A DNA stretch of 64,000 bases, taken from positions 248,001 through 312,000 of the forward strand of contig NC_020186.1 in the NCBI RefSeq assembly GCF_000315915.1. Direction: 5' to 3'. Position 1 is the stretch's first letter. The number at the start of each line of letters is the position of its first letter. The notes under the pieces are model-generated. The model was given only the letters and a program-made list of their open reading frames with translations, was not told the DNA's origin and made no database searches. The stretch comes from Henningerozyma blattae CBS 6284 (taxonomy: Eukaryota > Ascomycota > Saccharomycetes > Saccharomycetales > Saccharomycetaceae). Positions 9,962-21,130 of this stretch are shown here, piece by piece. The position numbers and the translations under genes are program-made.

Positions 9962-11230
9962 ATGGTTGTAAAAAGATAAGCGTTTGAAGTTTTAATTATT
10001 TAACTGGGTAAATTTTATTAGTTTTTATTTAATTAATGGATATTTTATACATCGGAATTTTCTTTATCATTAATCACTCTTAGTAATATTTTAACCGATG
10101 CCCTTTGTTTCACACCTTTTTCAAATTTGTCAGGCATTCGATTCTCAGCTGAAGCATTAAATACGAGAGAGTAAAATAGGTTTAGAAAATAAAAATAAAT
10201 TCCAAACATAAAAAAATTTTGATGACTAAAGGACTTATTTGTTTCAAGGTATATTGGAATTTATCAATTATGTAAGATAGTTTAATGGTGGGAAATCATT
10301 TCAGTATTTTAGATGTTTCAAAAATTAATATATATATTTTTTGATTCAATATACCTTTAAAATAACCCTTCCCTATAAATTATTTATATAAATAAATAAG
10401 AGCTCTCTCCTAAATTTTAATGGCTCATAACATATATACTAATACAATCCTCAATTTAGAAATTAGGTTACTTAAGGAACTTTTCCGAATTCAATATTTT
10501 TTAAGTGTAACATCTGAATACGTACTTTAAGATTAAGAATAAAGAACTTTAACCTGGTAGGGGAATACTAATGTGAACAGTGAATTTGTTGTTACGGTTT
10601 AATTAAAGAGAACAGAATCAAAATAGAGTGACTACTATAATCATTATCAGCATTGTTAAAGAGCCTTGTAGTAATTATACTACTAAGTGATACTTGAAAA
10701 ATTTAAGATGGAGTACTTGCAATAGTTTCTTATTTAAAACTTCCCTAATACTTGAGTATAAGGGATGATTTGTTTGTCTCAAGATTTGAAGAGTAGCCTA
10801 TTTCTTCTACCTACTTATATTAACTCTAATTCAAAAAGTGTTGACTAAACACTTCAATATATCTGTCATCATAAATAATATATCAGAGTTAATTGGCAAT
10901 CATGAAAAAAAAAAGATTTTGATTCCTGCTATTGAATATAATATTGATAATTTTAAATATAAAATTCAAACTCTTTTCACTTTTCAATCTTGTAAAAATC
11001 TTTGTAATTCTATATTATCTGATTTATGGTAGGTTCTTATTTTCAATATTGTAATATTGACGACGTTATAAATAATATGTTACGCGCTGACACAAAATAT
11101 AAAAAAAATATTTGAAAGTTCAACTATATAACCAAAAAATTAATAAGGATAAAAATTAATATAATACATGAGATACATATAAAAAGGAAAAAAATCAAAC
11201 AAGCAGCTCAGCCACCCTGGTGATTAAATA
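9962..11230. other. Non-coding stretch between divergent CIA2 and TEP1
   Basis: A 1.27 kb AT-rich spacer with both promoters. The only longer frame (10838-11032) starts with GTG, not ATG, and matches nothing I know. S. cerevisiae genes that would fall here (NRK1) are absent. A run of A/T just before TEP1 (about 11095-11200) is typical of a yeast leader. Confidence 0.4.
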
Positions 11231-12544
11231 ATGCCAACCCAGTCCCATAGAAAACCTACATTAGGTAATGCCATTAAAAGTGTTTCTATAATACCATTAA
11301 AAGTTCAAAAAAATAAATTAGGATTTACAGTTGATATCTCTACGATTACCCCTCAATTTTTAGTATGTTCATATCCCGTGACCAAATATCCCAGGTTATT
11401 ATATCGGAATAATTTAGAAGATTTAGTGACACATTTAACTTTACATTATGGAGCGAATGCTTGGAAAATATATAATTTTAAAGTTGAACATAATTTTGGT
11501 GATTATACTGACGAAGAATTATTAAATTTATATAATAAAGTTGAATTTGCGAATCGATTAACACCACCAATTGACTCGATGAATAATAATAATAATAATC
11601 ATAATAATAATAATAATAATAATAATAATCAAAGTTTGATTTCTAATGATAATGGCCCCATGAATGAGTTAGAAAGATTATCTAATATTTTATTAAGGGA
11701 GAGTTGGCTTGATCATTCACCACCACCATTTCTTTTGTTAGAATTTATTGTAGATGATATGAATAAACATTTACAAAAAGACAAGGGTAATGTAATCCTA
11801 GCGCACTGCAAGATGGGAAAGGGAAGATCTGGGACAGTATGTATAGCTTTTATGATGAAATATCTATTCTGTCCCCTTTCTGAAAGTCGTGAAATCTTTA
11901 TGTGTGGACGATTTAAACCTGGTGTGAGCCGTGGAGTTACAATTTATTCACAATTAAGAATTTTGAAATATCATGAACAATTTTTAAAATTCAATTCTCT
12001 TCAACAAGAAGAAATATTGGATGAGATGAGACAATGTAAGATTAGATTACATTGGATTAAATTAATAAACCCGTTAAAAATTTTTTTTTCACAACCATAT
12101 TCAGTTTCAATTAAATTTCAAGAATATAATGAAAAAAGAGATGGTTTAAATATTATTGAAGCATTAGAAACTGATCGAAGTCTATTGGATAAACAAGATC
12201 AACAAGAGATTTTGCTTTATTTACATGAAATAATTTTGAATACGGATATTCGATTAGAATTTGGAATCAAGAATTCCAAATCCAAGAAAAAATTGAAAGA
12301 TGGATTAGCTCCAACGATTTCATCGTCACATTGTTGGTTAAATTTATTTTGGGAAACTGTGAATGGGATTAAAGATGCAGAAATGCTAATGACAGAGGGT
12401 CAAGGGTTAATAAAGCATCCTGAAGTGGAGGGGAAATTCTTTTGCCATTCGATGAATTGGAAAGAATTGGATGGGACGATTGGTAGTACTAATAAAGGGT
12501 TATGTTTGTTTGAATCAATGGAATTGTGTTGGAAAGTTTTGTAA
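11231..12544 (+). CDS. TEP1: PTEN-family phosphoinositide 3-phosphatase
   Basis: 437 residues, homologous to yeast Tep1 and human PTEN. The phosphatase signature HCKMGKGRSG is complete (C193 and R199 by count); the two Lys residues in the loop are typical of PTEN-type lipid phosphatases acting on 3-phosphorylated inositides. An N-terminal segment (KYPRLLYRNNLEDLVTHL, then YNFKVEHNFG) matches the start of the PTEN phosphatase fold, and a C2-like region follows from about 250. A run of Asn encoded by AAT repeats (about residues 118-133) interrupts the catalytic domain at a loop before the P-loop. Order TEP1-NAF1 agrees with YNL128W-YNL124W, with the intervening S. cerevisiae genes missing. Confidence 0.93.
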   Translation: MPTQSHRKPTLGNAIKSVSIIPLKVQKNKLGFTVDISTITPQFLVCSYPVTKYPRLLYRNNLEDLVTHLTLHYGANAWKIYNFKVEHNFGDYTDEELLNLYNKVEFANRLTPPIDSMNNNNNNHNNNNNNNNNQSLISNDNGPMNELERLSNILLRESWLDHSPPPFLLLEFIVDDMNKHLQKDKGNVILAHCKMGKGRSGTVCIAFMMKYLFCPLSESREIFMCGRFKPGVSRGVTIYSQLRILKYHEQFLKFNSLQQEEILDEMRQCKIRLHWIKLINPLKIFFSQPYSVSIKFQEYNEKRDGLNIIEALETDRSLLDKQDQQEILLYLHEIILNTDIRLEFGIKNSKSKKKLKDGLAPTISSSHCWLNLFWETVNGIKDAEMLMTEGQGLIKHPEVEGKFFCHSMNWKELDGTIGSTNKGLCLFESMELCWKVL

Positions 12545-12626
12545 GTGCATAAGTAAACGTATATAAAAGATTGCTATATAAGAGGAAATAAATACCATTG
12601 TACTCGGAATGTGCATCAAATGCGGT

Positions 12627-12681
12627 AATTTTTCAATTTCTTTTTTTGATTGGAAAAGAAAAAAAAAAAATCCGATGAGCT
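12627..12681 (+). promoter_or_regulatory. RRPE-like and PAC-like elements upstream of NAF1
   Basis: AATTTTTCA (reverse complement TGAAAAATT, RRPE-like) at 12627-12635 and CGATGAGCT (PAC, consensus GCGATGAGNT minus its first G) at 12673-12681, about 90 bp before the NAF1 ATG. This pair marks ribosome-biogenesis promoters in yeasts, which fits the role of Naf1. Confidence 0.55.
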
Positions 12682-12764
12682 TTCTATAAAAAAATTGCAG
12701 TATGGGTAGTATTAAGAATTAGTGTAGAAGAGTATATAAGAGTAGACAAATACAGGTGAGCAAG

Positions 12765-14273
12765 ATGAGTGACGATTTATTTAGTAAAGCTTTAGCCAAT
12801 CCAGAAGCTACAGTTGAAGTGAACTTGCCAGAGGTTGCTCTAAAGGGGAACGAGAGTGCAAGTGAGAGTGAGAGTGAGAGTGAAGGGGAGAACAAGAGTG
12901 CAAGTGAGAGTGAGAGTGAAGGGGAGAACAAGAGTGCAAGTGAGAGTGAGAGTGAAGGGGAGAACAAGAGTGAGAGCAAGAACAAGAACAAGAGCAATAG
13001 TGCTAGTGCTAGTGATAGTGATAGTAGTAGTGATAGTTCTAGTGACAATGAAGAAGAAGAAGAAGAAGGCTCATCTGTTGAAGAAGGAGTAGTAGATGAA
13101 GAAGAAGAAGGTAGCTCTGCTCCAATTAGGTCGGCACATGAAATAGTGGAAGAAGTTGTTGAAATACCCAATGATTATAAGATTGACAAAAAGACTAATA
13201 TCCAATACATTGGTACAATCCATTCTATATTTGAAAAAAGTATGATCATCCATGCAAATGGATCTGGAGAACAACGAGTCTTGAAAGACGGATCAATATT
13301 TTGTTTTGAAGATCATAGGGCTATCGGACGATTAATGGAAGTATTTGGACCGTTACAATCACCATATTACAGAGTTGGTATGAGTAGTGGGGTGGAAGAA
13401 GAAAGTAAGGATCTTGTTGGTGAGAAGGCGTTTATAGTGATGCCTGATTCACGCTGGGTGGATACGTTTGAATTGAAGAAAGTTAAAGGTAGTGATGCAT
13501 CCAATGGGTTTGATGAAGAAGTTGCGCCTGAAGAACAAGAATTCTCAGATGATGAAGAAGAGAGAAAGTTTAAAAGTAGCAAGAAAAATAAGAAGAATAA
13601 GAGAAAAAATGATGGTGATGGTGGCAGTGGTGGTGGTAAGATGAAGATGAATAAGGTGTATAATGCACAACCTATGAAGATACCGAAGGGTATGATGGAG
13701 ACGAATGTTAATGCAAATATAGGCTATCGCTCTCGTAACCACAGGGGGACCACTTCAGGGTCGAATATGCCAGTGTCTATGCCAATACCACAGGGTGTGC
13801 CACAGGGCATGCCTCAAGGATTACCACCACCAATGCCTCAAAGTGTACCTCATGGTGTACCACAGGGCATACCAAATATGAATATGCCTATACAATATGG
13901 GAACATGCCTATGCAGTATGGTAATATGCCATACAACAATATGCCTTATCCAAACATGCCTTATCCAAACATGCCATATGGAAATATGCCACCACCAAAT
14001 ATGCCTCAGAACATGCCACTACCAAACATACCTCAAAACATGCCACCACCTAACATGCCTCAAAATATGCCATATATGAACATGCCACAACATATGCCAC
14101 CTCAAAACATGCCATATATGAATAATAATACTCAAAGCATCCCTCCACCTATGCCTCCACCACCAAACTATCAACAACCTAACATGGATCAAGTATATCA
14201 ATTGCATAATATTCTATTGAAACAAGCTCAAAAGAAACCTGACGTGAAGGAACAAGATGATGTTGAATACTAA
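12765..14273 (+). CDS. NAF1: H/ACA RNP assembly factor Naf1
   Basis: 502 residues from the ATG at 12765; the open frame reaches back to a GTG three codons earlier, which is not a start here. Naf1 is a nuclear chaperone that loads Cbf5 complexes onto H/ACA snoRNAs and is later replaced by Gar1. The Gar1/Naf1 core lies at about residues 120-225 (SAHEIVEEVVEIPNDYKI, IQYIGTIHSIFEKSMIIH, FCFEDHRAIGRLMEVFGP, YYRVGM). The N-terminus is an acidic Ser/Glu tract built from near-perfect 36 bp repeats. The C-terminus is an extended NMPxPNMPQ/Pro/Met-rich tail. Position after TEP1 matches YNL124W. Confidence 0.94.
   Translation: MSDDLFSKALANPEATVEVNLPEVALKGNESASESESESEGENKSASESESEGENKSASESESEGENKSESKNKNKSNSASASDSDSSSDSSSDNEEEEEEGSSVEEGVVDEEEEGSSAPIRSAHEIVEEVVEIPNDYKIDKKTNIQYIGTIHSIFEKSMIIHANGSGEQRVLKDGSIFCFEDHRAIGRLMEVFGPLQSPYYRVGMSSGVEEESKDLVGEKAFIVMPDSRWVDTFELKKVKGSDASNGFDEEVAPEEQEFSDDEEERKFKSSKKNKKNKRKNDGDGGSGGGKMKMNKVYNAQPMKIPKGMMETNVNANIGYRSRNHRGTTSGSNMPVSMPIPQGVPQGMPQGLPPPMPQSVPHGVPQGIPNMNMPIQYGNMPMQYGNMPYNNMPYPNMPYPNMPYGNMPPPNMPQNMPLPNIPQNMPPPNMPQNMPYMNMPQHMPPQNMPYMNNNTQSIPPPMPPPPNYQQPNMDQVYQLHNILLKQAQKKPDVKEQDDVEY
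12856..12975 (+). repeat. 36 bp tandem repeat coding SESESEGENKSA
   Basis: About three near-perfect copies of a 36 bp unit (GTGCAAGTGAGAGTGAGAGT followed by a GAAGGGGAGAACAAGA-type end) lie inside the acidic N-terminal tract of NAF1. The unit is a multiple of three, so copy changes keep the frame. Confidence 0.8.
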
Positions 14274-14436
14274 AAGTTATAATATGTTATAGAATTATGA
14301 TTATGATTATGATTAAGATTAGAATAATAAAGTATAGTAGAGTATAGACAGTAGTATATAGTTTACTATAGACAGATTATAGACTGTACAATAGCAATCA
14401 TGCATTATATATATATATGTACAAGATAGAAACCTA

Positions 14437-14730
14437 TTAATAAGGCAGCAGTTTACGCAGAGCTTTGACATGTGTCGAATGAGCTGGAACACGACGAGAC
14501 AATGCTGCCAAAGCACGATGGGACCAGCCGATATTACCGTGGTTTCTTCCAGCTTTAGACCGCACAAATTGCTCGGCGGCTGGACCACCAGGAGCCACTC
14601 GACGACGCCAACGCTTTAATGTGCCCTTGTGAGTTTTAAGCTTAAGTTTGTGAAGGCCACGGACGAGTGAGAGCTGGAGGGGGGCAGGGAGATGTGAGGG
14701 GGCAGCAAATAGGCCAATGAGGCGTAGCAT
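14437..14730 (-). CDS. Mitochondrial large-subunit ribosomal protein bL35m
   Basis: 97 residues; equivalent of YNL122C. The bL35 signature is visible in the middle and C-terminal half: KLKLKTHKGTLKRWRRR, then SKAGRNHGNIGW and a basic end. The N-terminus (MLRLIGLFAAPSHLPAPLQL) is hydrophobic and Arg-poor but plausible as a short matrix-targeting sequence. Convergent with NAF1 and upstream of the CACGTG cluster. Codons are GC-richer than in its neighbours. Confidence 0.9.
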   Translation of the reverse strand: MLRLIGLFAAPSHLPAPLQLSLVRGLHKLKLKTHKGTLKRWRRRVAPGGPAAEQFVRSKAGRNHGNIGWSHRALAALSRRVPAHSTHVKALRKLLPY

Positions 14731-14907
14731 GGGGGGAAAATAAAAGAAGTATGGGGGCGAGGAGGAGGAGGAGAAAGGGTAGGCTTGAATTGAGGGGAGT
14801 TTTTAGCAGCTGGCCTCTTAACAATACATTATAGTGGGCGGGCTGTTTTATATGCGGCGCGAGCTCTAGTTACAAAAAAAGAAAAAGAAAAAGAAGAAGA
14901 TCTAAAT

Positions 14908-14959
14908 CACGTGAGGGAAAAGTAGTTCGTATCACGTGCGAACATACACTACACACGTG
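14908..14959. promoter_or_regulatory. Three CACGTG (Cbf1-type) sites between bL35m and COX23
   Basis: CACGTG occurs at 14908-14913, 14933-14938 and 14954-14959, each in a TCACGTG or CACGTGA context. They lie 180-230 bp upstream of the bL35m ATG and just past the COX23 stop. Cbf1 binds TCACGTG. Regulation of bL35m by Cbf1 is inferred. Confidence 0.6.
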
Positions 14960-14961
14960 AT

Positions 14962-15429
14962 CTAATACTCCCCCCTTTTTTTGGCGTCAATCCAGGCCTT
15001 TTTACAATCGCGATAGGCGGCAAAAAACTCAGCACAAACAGTCTTGTGATCGTCTGGATGGTCTGTCATACAACGGACACTCATCTGGGCAGATTCATGA
15101 CATGGATCATAGAACTTAGAAGATTCCTTATCGGCAAAGTTGAATCGAGTCATAGTAGAAGTAGGCTTATCAGGGAAATATTGGAAAGTTGTCACGTGGT
15201 TATCAGGGTCATGATGTACAAAGGAAACGTTGGTAGGATCATTCTGAACGACAGAGCCATTTTCCAATTGCTTGGCAGGATTACTTTCTGGGGAGCTTTG
15301 CGTGGGGGCTTTTGCGGTCATGACGTATGTATTAGTTATCTTAGAAGATAGATAGTATATGCTAAAAGATAAGAAGATATAGGCGGCCATTGATATAAGT
15401 CGACCGTGTTCGGGCGGATCTTTTGGCAT
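14962..15429 (-). CDS. COX23: Twin CX9C intermembrane-space protein Cox23
   Basis: 155 residues, close to the 151 of S. cerevisiae Cox23 (YHR116W), which works in copper delivery and cytochrome c oxidase assembly in the mitochondrial intermembrane space. Two CX9C pairs are visible: CHESAQMSVRC and CAEFFAAYRDC, imported by the Mia40 disulfide relay in this family. The first 36 residues contain a hydrophobic stretch (MAAYIFLSFSIYYL). An internal ATG at 15321 would give a 119-residue soluble form, so the start is uncertain. The gene shares a divergent promoter with MLS1. Confidence 0.88.
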   Translation of the reverse strand: MPKDPPEHGRLISMAAYIFLSFSIYYLSSKITNTYVMTAKAPTQSSPESNPAKQLENGSVVQNDPTNVSFVHHDPDNHVTTFQYFPDKPTSTMTRFNFADKESSKFYDPCHESAQMSVRCMTDHPDDHKTVCAEFFAAYRDCKKAWIDAKKRGEY

Positions 15430-15747
15430 GCGTTCCGGCGGACCGACGGCGGTGTCGGTCCAACGGGCTGCGGCTCGTGACTCGTGGGCGGCTATGTATT
15501 GTGTAAATGCCGGAGAAACCCGGACAAACGGTAAGACATCTATGGCAACCCTTTAAGGGTGGGGGCATCGGGAAGATGTATATAAGAGAGCATAATAAAG
15601 GAAGTCCAAAAGTTATTTTTTTTGTATTCAAGTTTAAAGTTTAAACTTATACAAGTGTACCTTACCTTAATCTATTGTACATCACATACTCTTTTCAAGA
15701 AAGAAAAGAAATATAAACAAAGAAATTAATATTAAAATAAAAAAAAA
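15430..15747. promoter_or_regulatory. Divergent COX23/MLS1 promoter with CSRE-like site
   Basis: A 318 bp region, GC-rich in its left half. CGGACAAACGG at 15521-15531 fits the carbon-source response element core CGGNNNAANGG bound by Cat8/Sip4 in S. cerevisiae, which activates glyoxylate-cycle genes on non-fermentable carbon. It lies about 217 bp before the MLS1 ATG. TATATAAG at about 15579-15586 lies between it and the MLS1 start. The site is seen in the sequence; use by Cat8 is inferred. Confidence 0.6.
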
Positions 15748-17415
15748 ATGCCTGCTATCTCTTTGGAAAAAGTTAAATTGTTTGTCGATGTCGACTCTAA
15801 TCCTCCTTATCCTCCTTCCAACACTTCTGTCAAGACCATTTTGACTAAAGAAGCTTTGGAATTTATTGTTTTGTTACATAGAACTTTCAATGCTAGAAGA
15901 AAACAATTGTTACAAAATAGAAAGGATTTCCAAGCTAAATTGGATAGAGGCGATACCTCTTTGGATTTCTTACCAGAAACTGCTAACATTAGAAACGATC
16001 CATCATGGTTGGGCCCCATCTTGGCTCCCGGACTAATCAACAGATCCACTGAAATTACTGGTCCACCAACAAGAAACATGTTGATCAATGCATTGAACGC
16101 TCCCTTGGTAAACACTTATATGACCGATTTCGAAGATTCCAATGCTCCTACTTGGGAAAATTTGATTTATGGTCAAATCAATCTATATGACGCTATTAGA
16201 AATCAAATCAATTTCACAAATCAAAAGACAAATAAAGATTATAAATTAAAAGACGATATTGCTAATTTACCTACATTAATTGTAAGACCTCGTGGTTGGC
16301 ATATGATTGAAAAACATTTAACTGTTGATTATGAACCAATCAGTGCATCTATTTTCGATTTTGGTTTATATTTCTTCCATAACGCCAAGAAATTGATCGA
16401 GATTGGTAAGGGTCCATACTTCTATTTACCTAAAATGGAACACCACTTAGAGGCTAAATTATGGAATGATATCTTTAACGTGGCTCAAGATTATTTAGAA
16501 ATCCCAAGAGGCACCATTAGAGCCACTGTATTAATTGAAACTTTACCAGCTGCATTCCAAATGGAGGAAATTATCTTCCAATTAAGACAACATTCTTCAG
16601 GTTTGAATTGTGGTCGTTGGGATTACATCTTTTCCACCATTAAAAAATTCATGAATGATCCAACCCATATTTTACCAGAAAGAGATCAAGTAACAATGAC
16701 TTCACCTTTTATGGATGCATATGTTAAACGTTTAATCAATACTTGTCACAGAAGAAACGTTCATGCCATGGGTGGTATGGCTGCTCAAATTCCTATCAAG
16801 ACAGATTTGAACTTGAACAAGATTGCTATGGAAAAAGTTAGAGCTGACAAGATTAGAGAACTAAAAAATGGTCATGATGGGTCATGGATTGCTCATCCTC
16901 AATTAGCTACTATTTGTAATTTGGTCTTTAAAGAAATGGGTACACCAAACCAAATCTTTAATATTCCAGATATCAACTTGAACGATTACTCGTTGACTGA
17001 TACTAATATCCCTGACCATCAAGTTACTATCCGTAGTTTGAATCAAAATTTGGAAATTGGGTTGAAATATATGGAATCTTGGTTAAGAGGTTCAGGTTGT
17101 GTCCCCATCAATAATTTGATGGAAGACGCAGCTACTGCTGAAGTGTCAAGGGCCCAATTGTGTCAATGGTGTAAACATGGTGTTGTGTTGAAAGATACTA
17201 ATGAAAAAGTGACTCCTCAATTATTGAAATCGTTGCTAGATAAACAAGTTCAAGATTTAGTGGCAGAAGTTAATAACCCAAATAATAAATATGAATTGGC
17301 TGCCAGGTATTTATTACCAGAAATTGACGGTCAACATTTCAGTGAATTCTTGACTAATCTATTGTACGATGAAATTATCACTTTAAAACAACCAATTGAT
17401 GTAAGTAAGTTGTAA
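15748..17415 (+). CDS. MLS1: Malate synthase (glyoxylate cycle)
   Basis: 555 residues (S. cerevisiae Mls1 has 554). It condenses acetyl-CoA with glyoxylate to give malate. Family motifs include [75 protein letters not shown] and [12 protein letters not shown]. The C-terminus SKL is a peroxisomal targeting signal type 1. DAL7 is the S. cerevisiae paralogue, but the position next to DMA2 matches YNL117W. The leader is A-rich directly before the ATG, and codon choice is strongly biased, both typical of a highly inducible enzyme. Confidence 0.97.
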   Translation: MPAISLEKVKLFVDVDSNPPYPPSNTSVKTILTKEALEFIVLLHRTFNARRKQLLQNRKDFQAKLDRGDTSLDFLPETANIRNDPSWLGPILAPGLINRSTEITGPPTRNMLINALNAPLVNTYMTDFEDSNAPTWENLIYGQINLYDAIRNQINFTNQKTNKDYKLKDDIANLPTLIVRPRGWHMIEKHLTVDYEPISASIFDFGLYFFHNAKKLIEIGKGPYFYLPKMEHHLEAKLWNDIFNVAQDYLEIPRGTIRATVLIETLPAAFQMEEIIFQLRQHSSGLNCGRWDYIFSTIKKFMNDPTHILPERDQVTMTSPFMDAYVKRLINTCHRRNVHAMGGMAAQIPIKTDLNLNKIAMEKVRADKIRELKNGHDGSWIAHPQLATICNLVFKEMGTPNQIFNIPDINLNDYSLTDTNIPDHQVTIRSLNQNLEIGLKYMESWLRGSGCVPINNLMEDAATAEVSRAQLCQWCKHGVVLKDTNEKVTPQLLKSLLDKQVQDLVAEVNNPNNKYELAARYLLPEIDGQHFSEFLTNLLYDEIITLKQPIDVSKL

Positions 17416-18583
17416 ATGCGGTTGTGTTTACATTAGCATTTGCATTTGCGCTTGCGCATGTGCTTACACTTTTCTTTTGACGTTTATCTTTTTCCGATTT
17501 AAAAAAAAAAAATATTTTTATTTCTTTTTTTTCACTTAAGAATATATAAATCCCACTATATTTAGATGTATATACTGAAATAGGTGATACAAAATATATA
17601 TCAAAAAATTCTTTCATATTTGCACTACTGCCTATTCACAGCCACTATGAATAGTTCCTATAGCAAAAAAATACATCACTTGCCAAATCAAGAATTTTTG
17701 TAGGAATATCAAACGCGTTACAGTTCTGTTTTAAATTTTATTTTTTATTCTTTTAGATTATTTTTATTTTATGTAATTTCTTTTTTTAACGCTTTTATTT
17801 CCCCTTTTCTATTTTTTGCCGATTTCTATCTAAAGCCTTATTCTATTTTTTTCTTAGATTTTTTTTCTTTCATTTTCGTTACTCCCAATTTTACTCCTAT
17901 ATACATTTACACTTATACTTGTGCTTACACTTGCATATTCATTGGCATTTACATTTACATATATTTGCATCTGCATTTTCAAATCTACAATTTTAACTAG
18001 ATAGGTTTGACTCTTTTATTCCTTTCATTTAAACTACCCCACCGCACTTTTTCATTGTTTGATTTAGTACAGAAAAAAAAGTACAACCAAACATTCCTAT
18101 TCCCTTTACTTTTCTTTTCTTTTTTTTTTTTTTTTTTTTCTTTTTCTTCTTTTCAATATAGAATCTTTTTATTTATTATTATATTACTATTATTATATTT
18201 TATTTTTATTTTTTTTTTTAACATCTTTTTAGGAAAATCCCTATCATTAAGACATCATAGATTTTCATTAGAAAAAAAAAGATAAAAAAAAAAAAGCATT
18301 CATTACTGTCCATTCTCATATTTTATTACTTTACTTTTTATTCTTTTTTTTTTTATATTATTTTATTTTAAATTGTCATTTCCATATTGCATTTTGCATA
18401 TTCTTAACGATTGATTTCTCACTAATTAACCTAACATATCTTTTCCCCCTTCACAAAAAATACAAAAAAACCACAATTTAAAATACACTATTTTTTAAAA
18501 AAAAAATCTCAATAGAAAAGGAAAAAAAAAACAGAAAGCAAGCAAATACACGATTATCCCCTACGCAAAATTGATTCAACGCA
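17416..18583. promoter_or_regulatory. Long T-rich upstream region of DMA2
   Basis: A 1.17 kb stretch with many long T and A runs on the plus strand (for example 18119-18140), imperfect TTACATTTGCAT-like repeats near 17430-17470 and 17905-17990, and one ACGCGT (MCB) at 17713-17718. No ORF is credible. The final 100 bp is A-rich, as in yeast 5' leaders. Confidence 0.45.
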
Positions 18584-21098
18584 ATGTATACCCCTGTCCC
18601 GTTCAACTCGAATAATAATTCTTCAAATAATTTCTCCTCCACAGATTCGTTACCTAATTCAAATTCAACTTCAAATTTAACTTCACATAATCATATAAAT
18701 TCCACTTCAAACAACAATAACAATGTTCAAACAAGAAGAAGAGGTGCTAGTATGAATATGTTGTTGAGCACTTTTGGTATTAGACAACAACAATCTGCTT
18801 CTGCATCTTCATCAAATCAAGCAAATCAAATCACTTCCTCTTCAGTTTCTTCAAATAATCAATCGAATCTATTAGGTATCAATGGTACAAATAATTCTGC
18901 TTTAAATATGGAATTAACCCCACAGACTACAAATAGTGTTACCGGTTCAGGTTTACCTTCTCCAACTAATTTATCAAACTCAAATTTAAATTTCGAAAGA
19001 GCTCATCTTCATAATAACAATCACGATTTACATTCCAATATTTATTCTTCTTCAAACCCAAATCTAGCAAATATTAACATTATCAATTCTTCAATTAATG
19101 ATATTCCAAGAGCAATGACTCCCAATGGTTACGGTAATGTAAGACCAAATAACCCCTTTTCCAATACTTCAAGTTCAAATAATATTGGCGCACCTTTAAG
19201 TAGAACAGATACAAATGGTAGGTTGACTCCAATGAATAATATTGGAACAAGTACCTCTACACAAATTTATAACAACAACAATAACGGCATGCCAATTCCC
19301 AATAATGTTCGTTTATCACATTCAAATATAATCACTGGAAGTGATGGTCCTCCTTCAAGATCTACTTCTCCAAATCCCTTTAGACAAAATATGACAACTC
19401 CTTCAAGAATAAATAGAGCAAACACGGCAAGTCCAAGAACTTTTAGTTCAAATAATTTAATTGCTCCCACTGGTATTTCTACAGCAAGTGCAAATGTAAC
19501 TTCAAGACCTTTGGGAATGATTAATAATAATACTCAACCTTTGGCAACAACTGCTGGTTCTGCTTCGAGTCCAATCGTTATAACAACTGCTCCAAATAGT
19601 CCCTCTGTAGCGGCACCTATCCCTACAACAACAACAAAGGGTAGAGCACCCACAAATCCAATTAATATTCCAGGTGGCACGGAACCAATGAGTCCTGCTG
19701 TAGCTCATGGATTTTCTACAAGTCCCGTAGTACCACAACCATTCCCCAATGCAAATTCTAATGAAAATAATAATGACCTTAACACAATTCCTCATCATTC
19801 AAATGTGAATGGTATGGGACAACAACAACAACAAGCTGATGATGATGATGATAACAATACTGATGATACTGATGAAGATGATATGGATTTGGGACATGAT
19901 GAATTTGTCAATAACGTCCAATCATTACCAAGAATTTCTTCTCATAATACCAATACCAATGTTTCCAATTCTACAATTTCTCTAAGACAATCTAATGGTA
20001 GTAACAGAACCACTGCCAGATCTACAAGAGCCAATACAAGAACTCAAACGTCTGGATCTCATGTTCCACATCATGATATGAATGCTCAATTACCTATTTC
20101 AATTTCTTTAACTTCTTCAGATTCCAACAACAATAACAATAATAATTCAAATAATGACTCTAGTATTAATTTAAGTGCCAATCATCATCCAATAAATTTA
20201 CATGCTACAAAGGATAATCCATTAAGTTTAAAAAATTTACGTCATTTCATTTATGGACCAAATCAAAAAGATGCTGATAAGGCATTACATTTAGAATCGC
20301 CACCAAATCAAACAATCCCAGCAAAAGTTGATGAAGAAACTTTGAAAAATAGAAAGACTAAATATGGATTATTTAGTATTAGATTAACTCCATTTATTGA
20401 TAGTCATAGTTCTACGTCTCATGCGGGTTTATTTTTCGATCCAGTGGTTAGAAATGCAGGTGGTGGTTCACAATTAGTTATTGGTCGTTATACTGAAAGA
20501 GTACGTGAAGCCATCTCCAAGATTCCTGAACAATTCCATCCTGTTGTGTTTAAATCGAAAGTTGTCTCTAGAACTCATGGTTGTTTTAAAGTTGATTCTC
20601 AAGGTACTTGGTATATTAAAGATGTTAAATCTTCGAGTGGTACATTTTTAAACCATCAAAGATTATCACCAGCTTCAGCGTTATCTAAGGATGTCATGTT
20701 ACATGATGGTGATATATTACAATTAGGTATGGATTTCCGTGGTGGTACTGAAGAAATTTATCGATGTGTTAAGATGAGAGTGGAATTGAATAAATCATGG
20801 AAACGTAAGGCAAATGCATTTAATAAAGAAGCTATTCAAAGAATGAAGAATTTACAAAAGATGACATTAGGTTTAGAAGGTGATGATTGTTCTATATGTT
20901 TATCCAAGATTAAACCTTGTCAAGCTATATTTATATCGCCATGTTCTCATAGTTGGCATTTCCATTGTATTCGTCGTTTAGTCATGTTACAATATCCTCA
21001 ATTTGTTTGTCCAAACTGTAGATCTACATGTGATTTGGAAAGTTCATTAGAAAGTAGTGATTCTGAAAATGAAGATATTGATATTGATATGGGTGGTA

Positions 21099-21130
<32 letters not shown>

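Noticed and set aside
10838..11032. 64-codon frame between CIA2 and TEP1
   Set aside because: It begins with GTG, has no in-frame ATG near its start, and matches nothing known.
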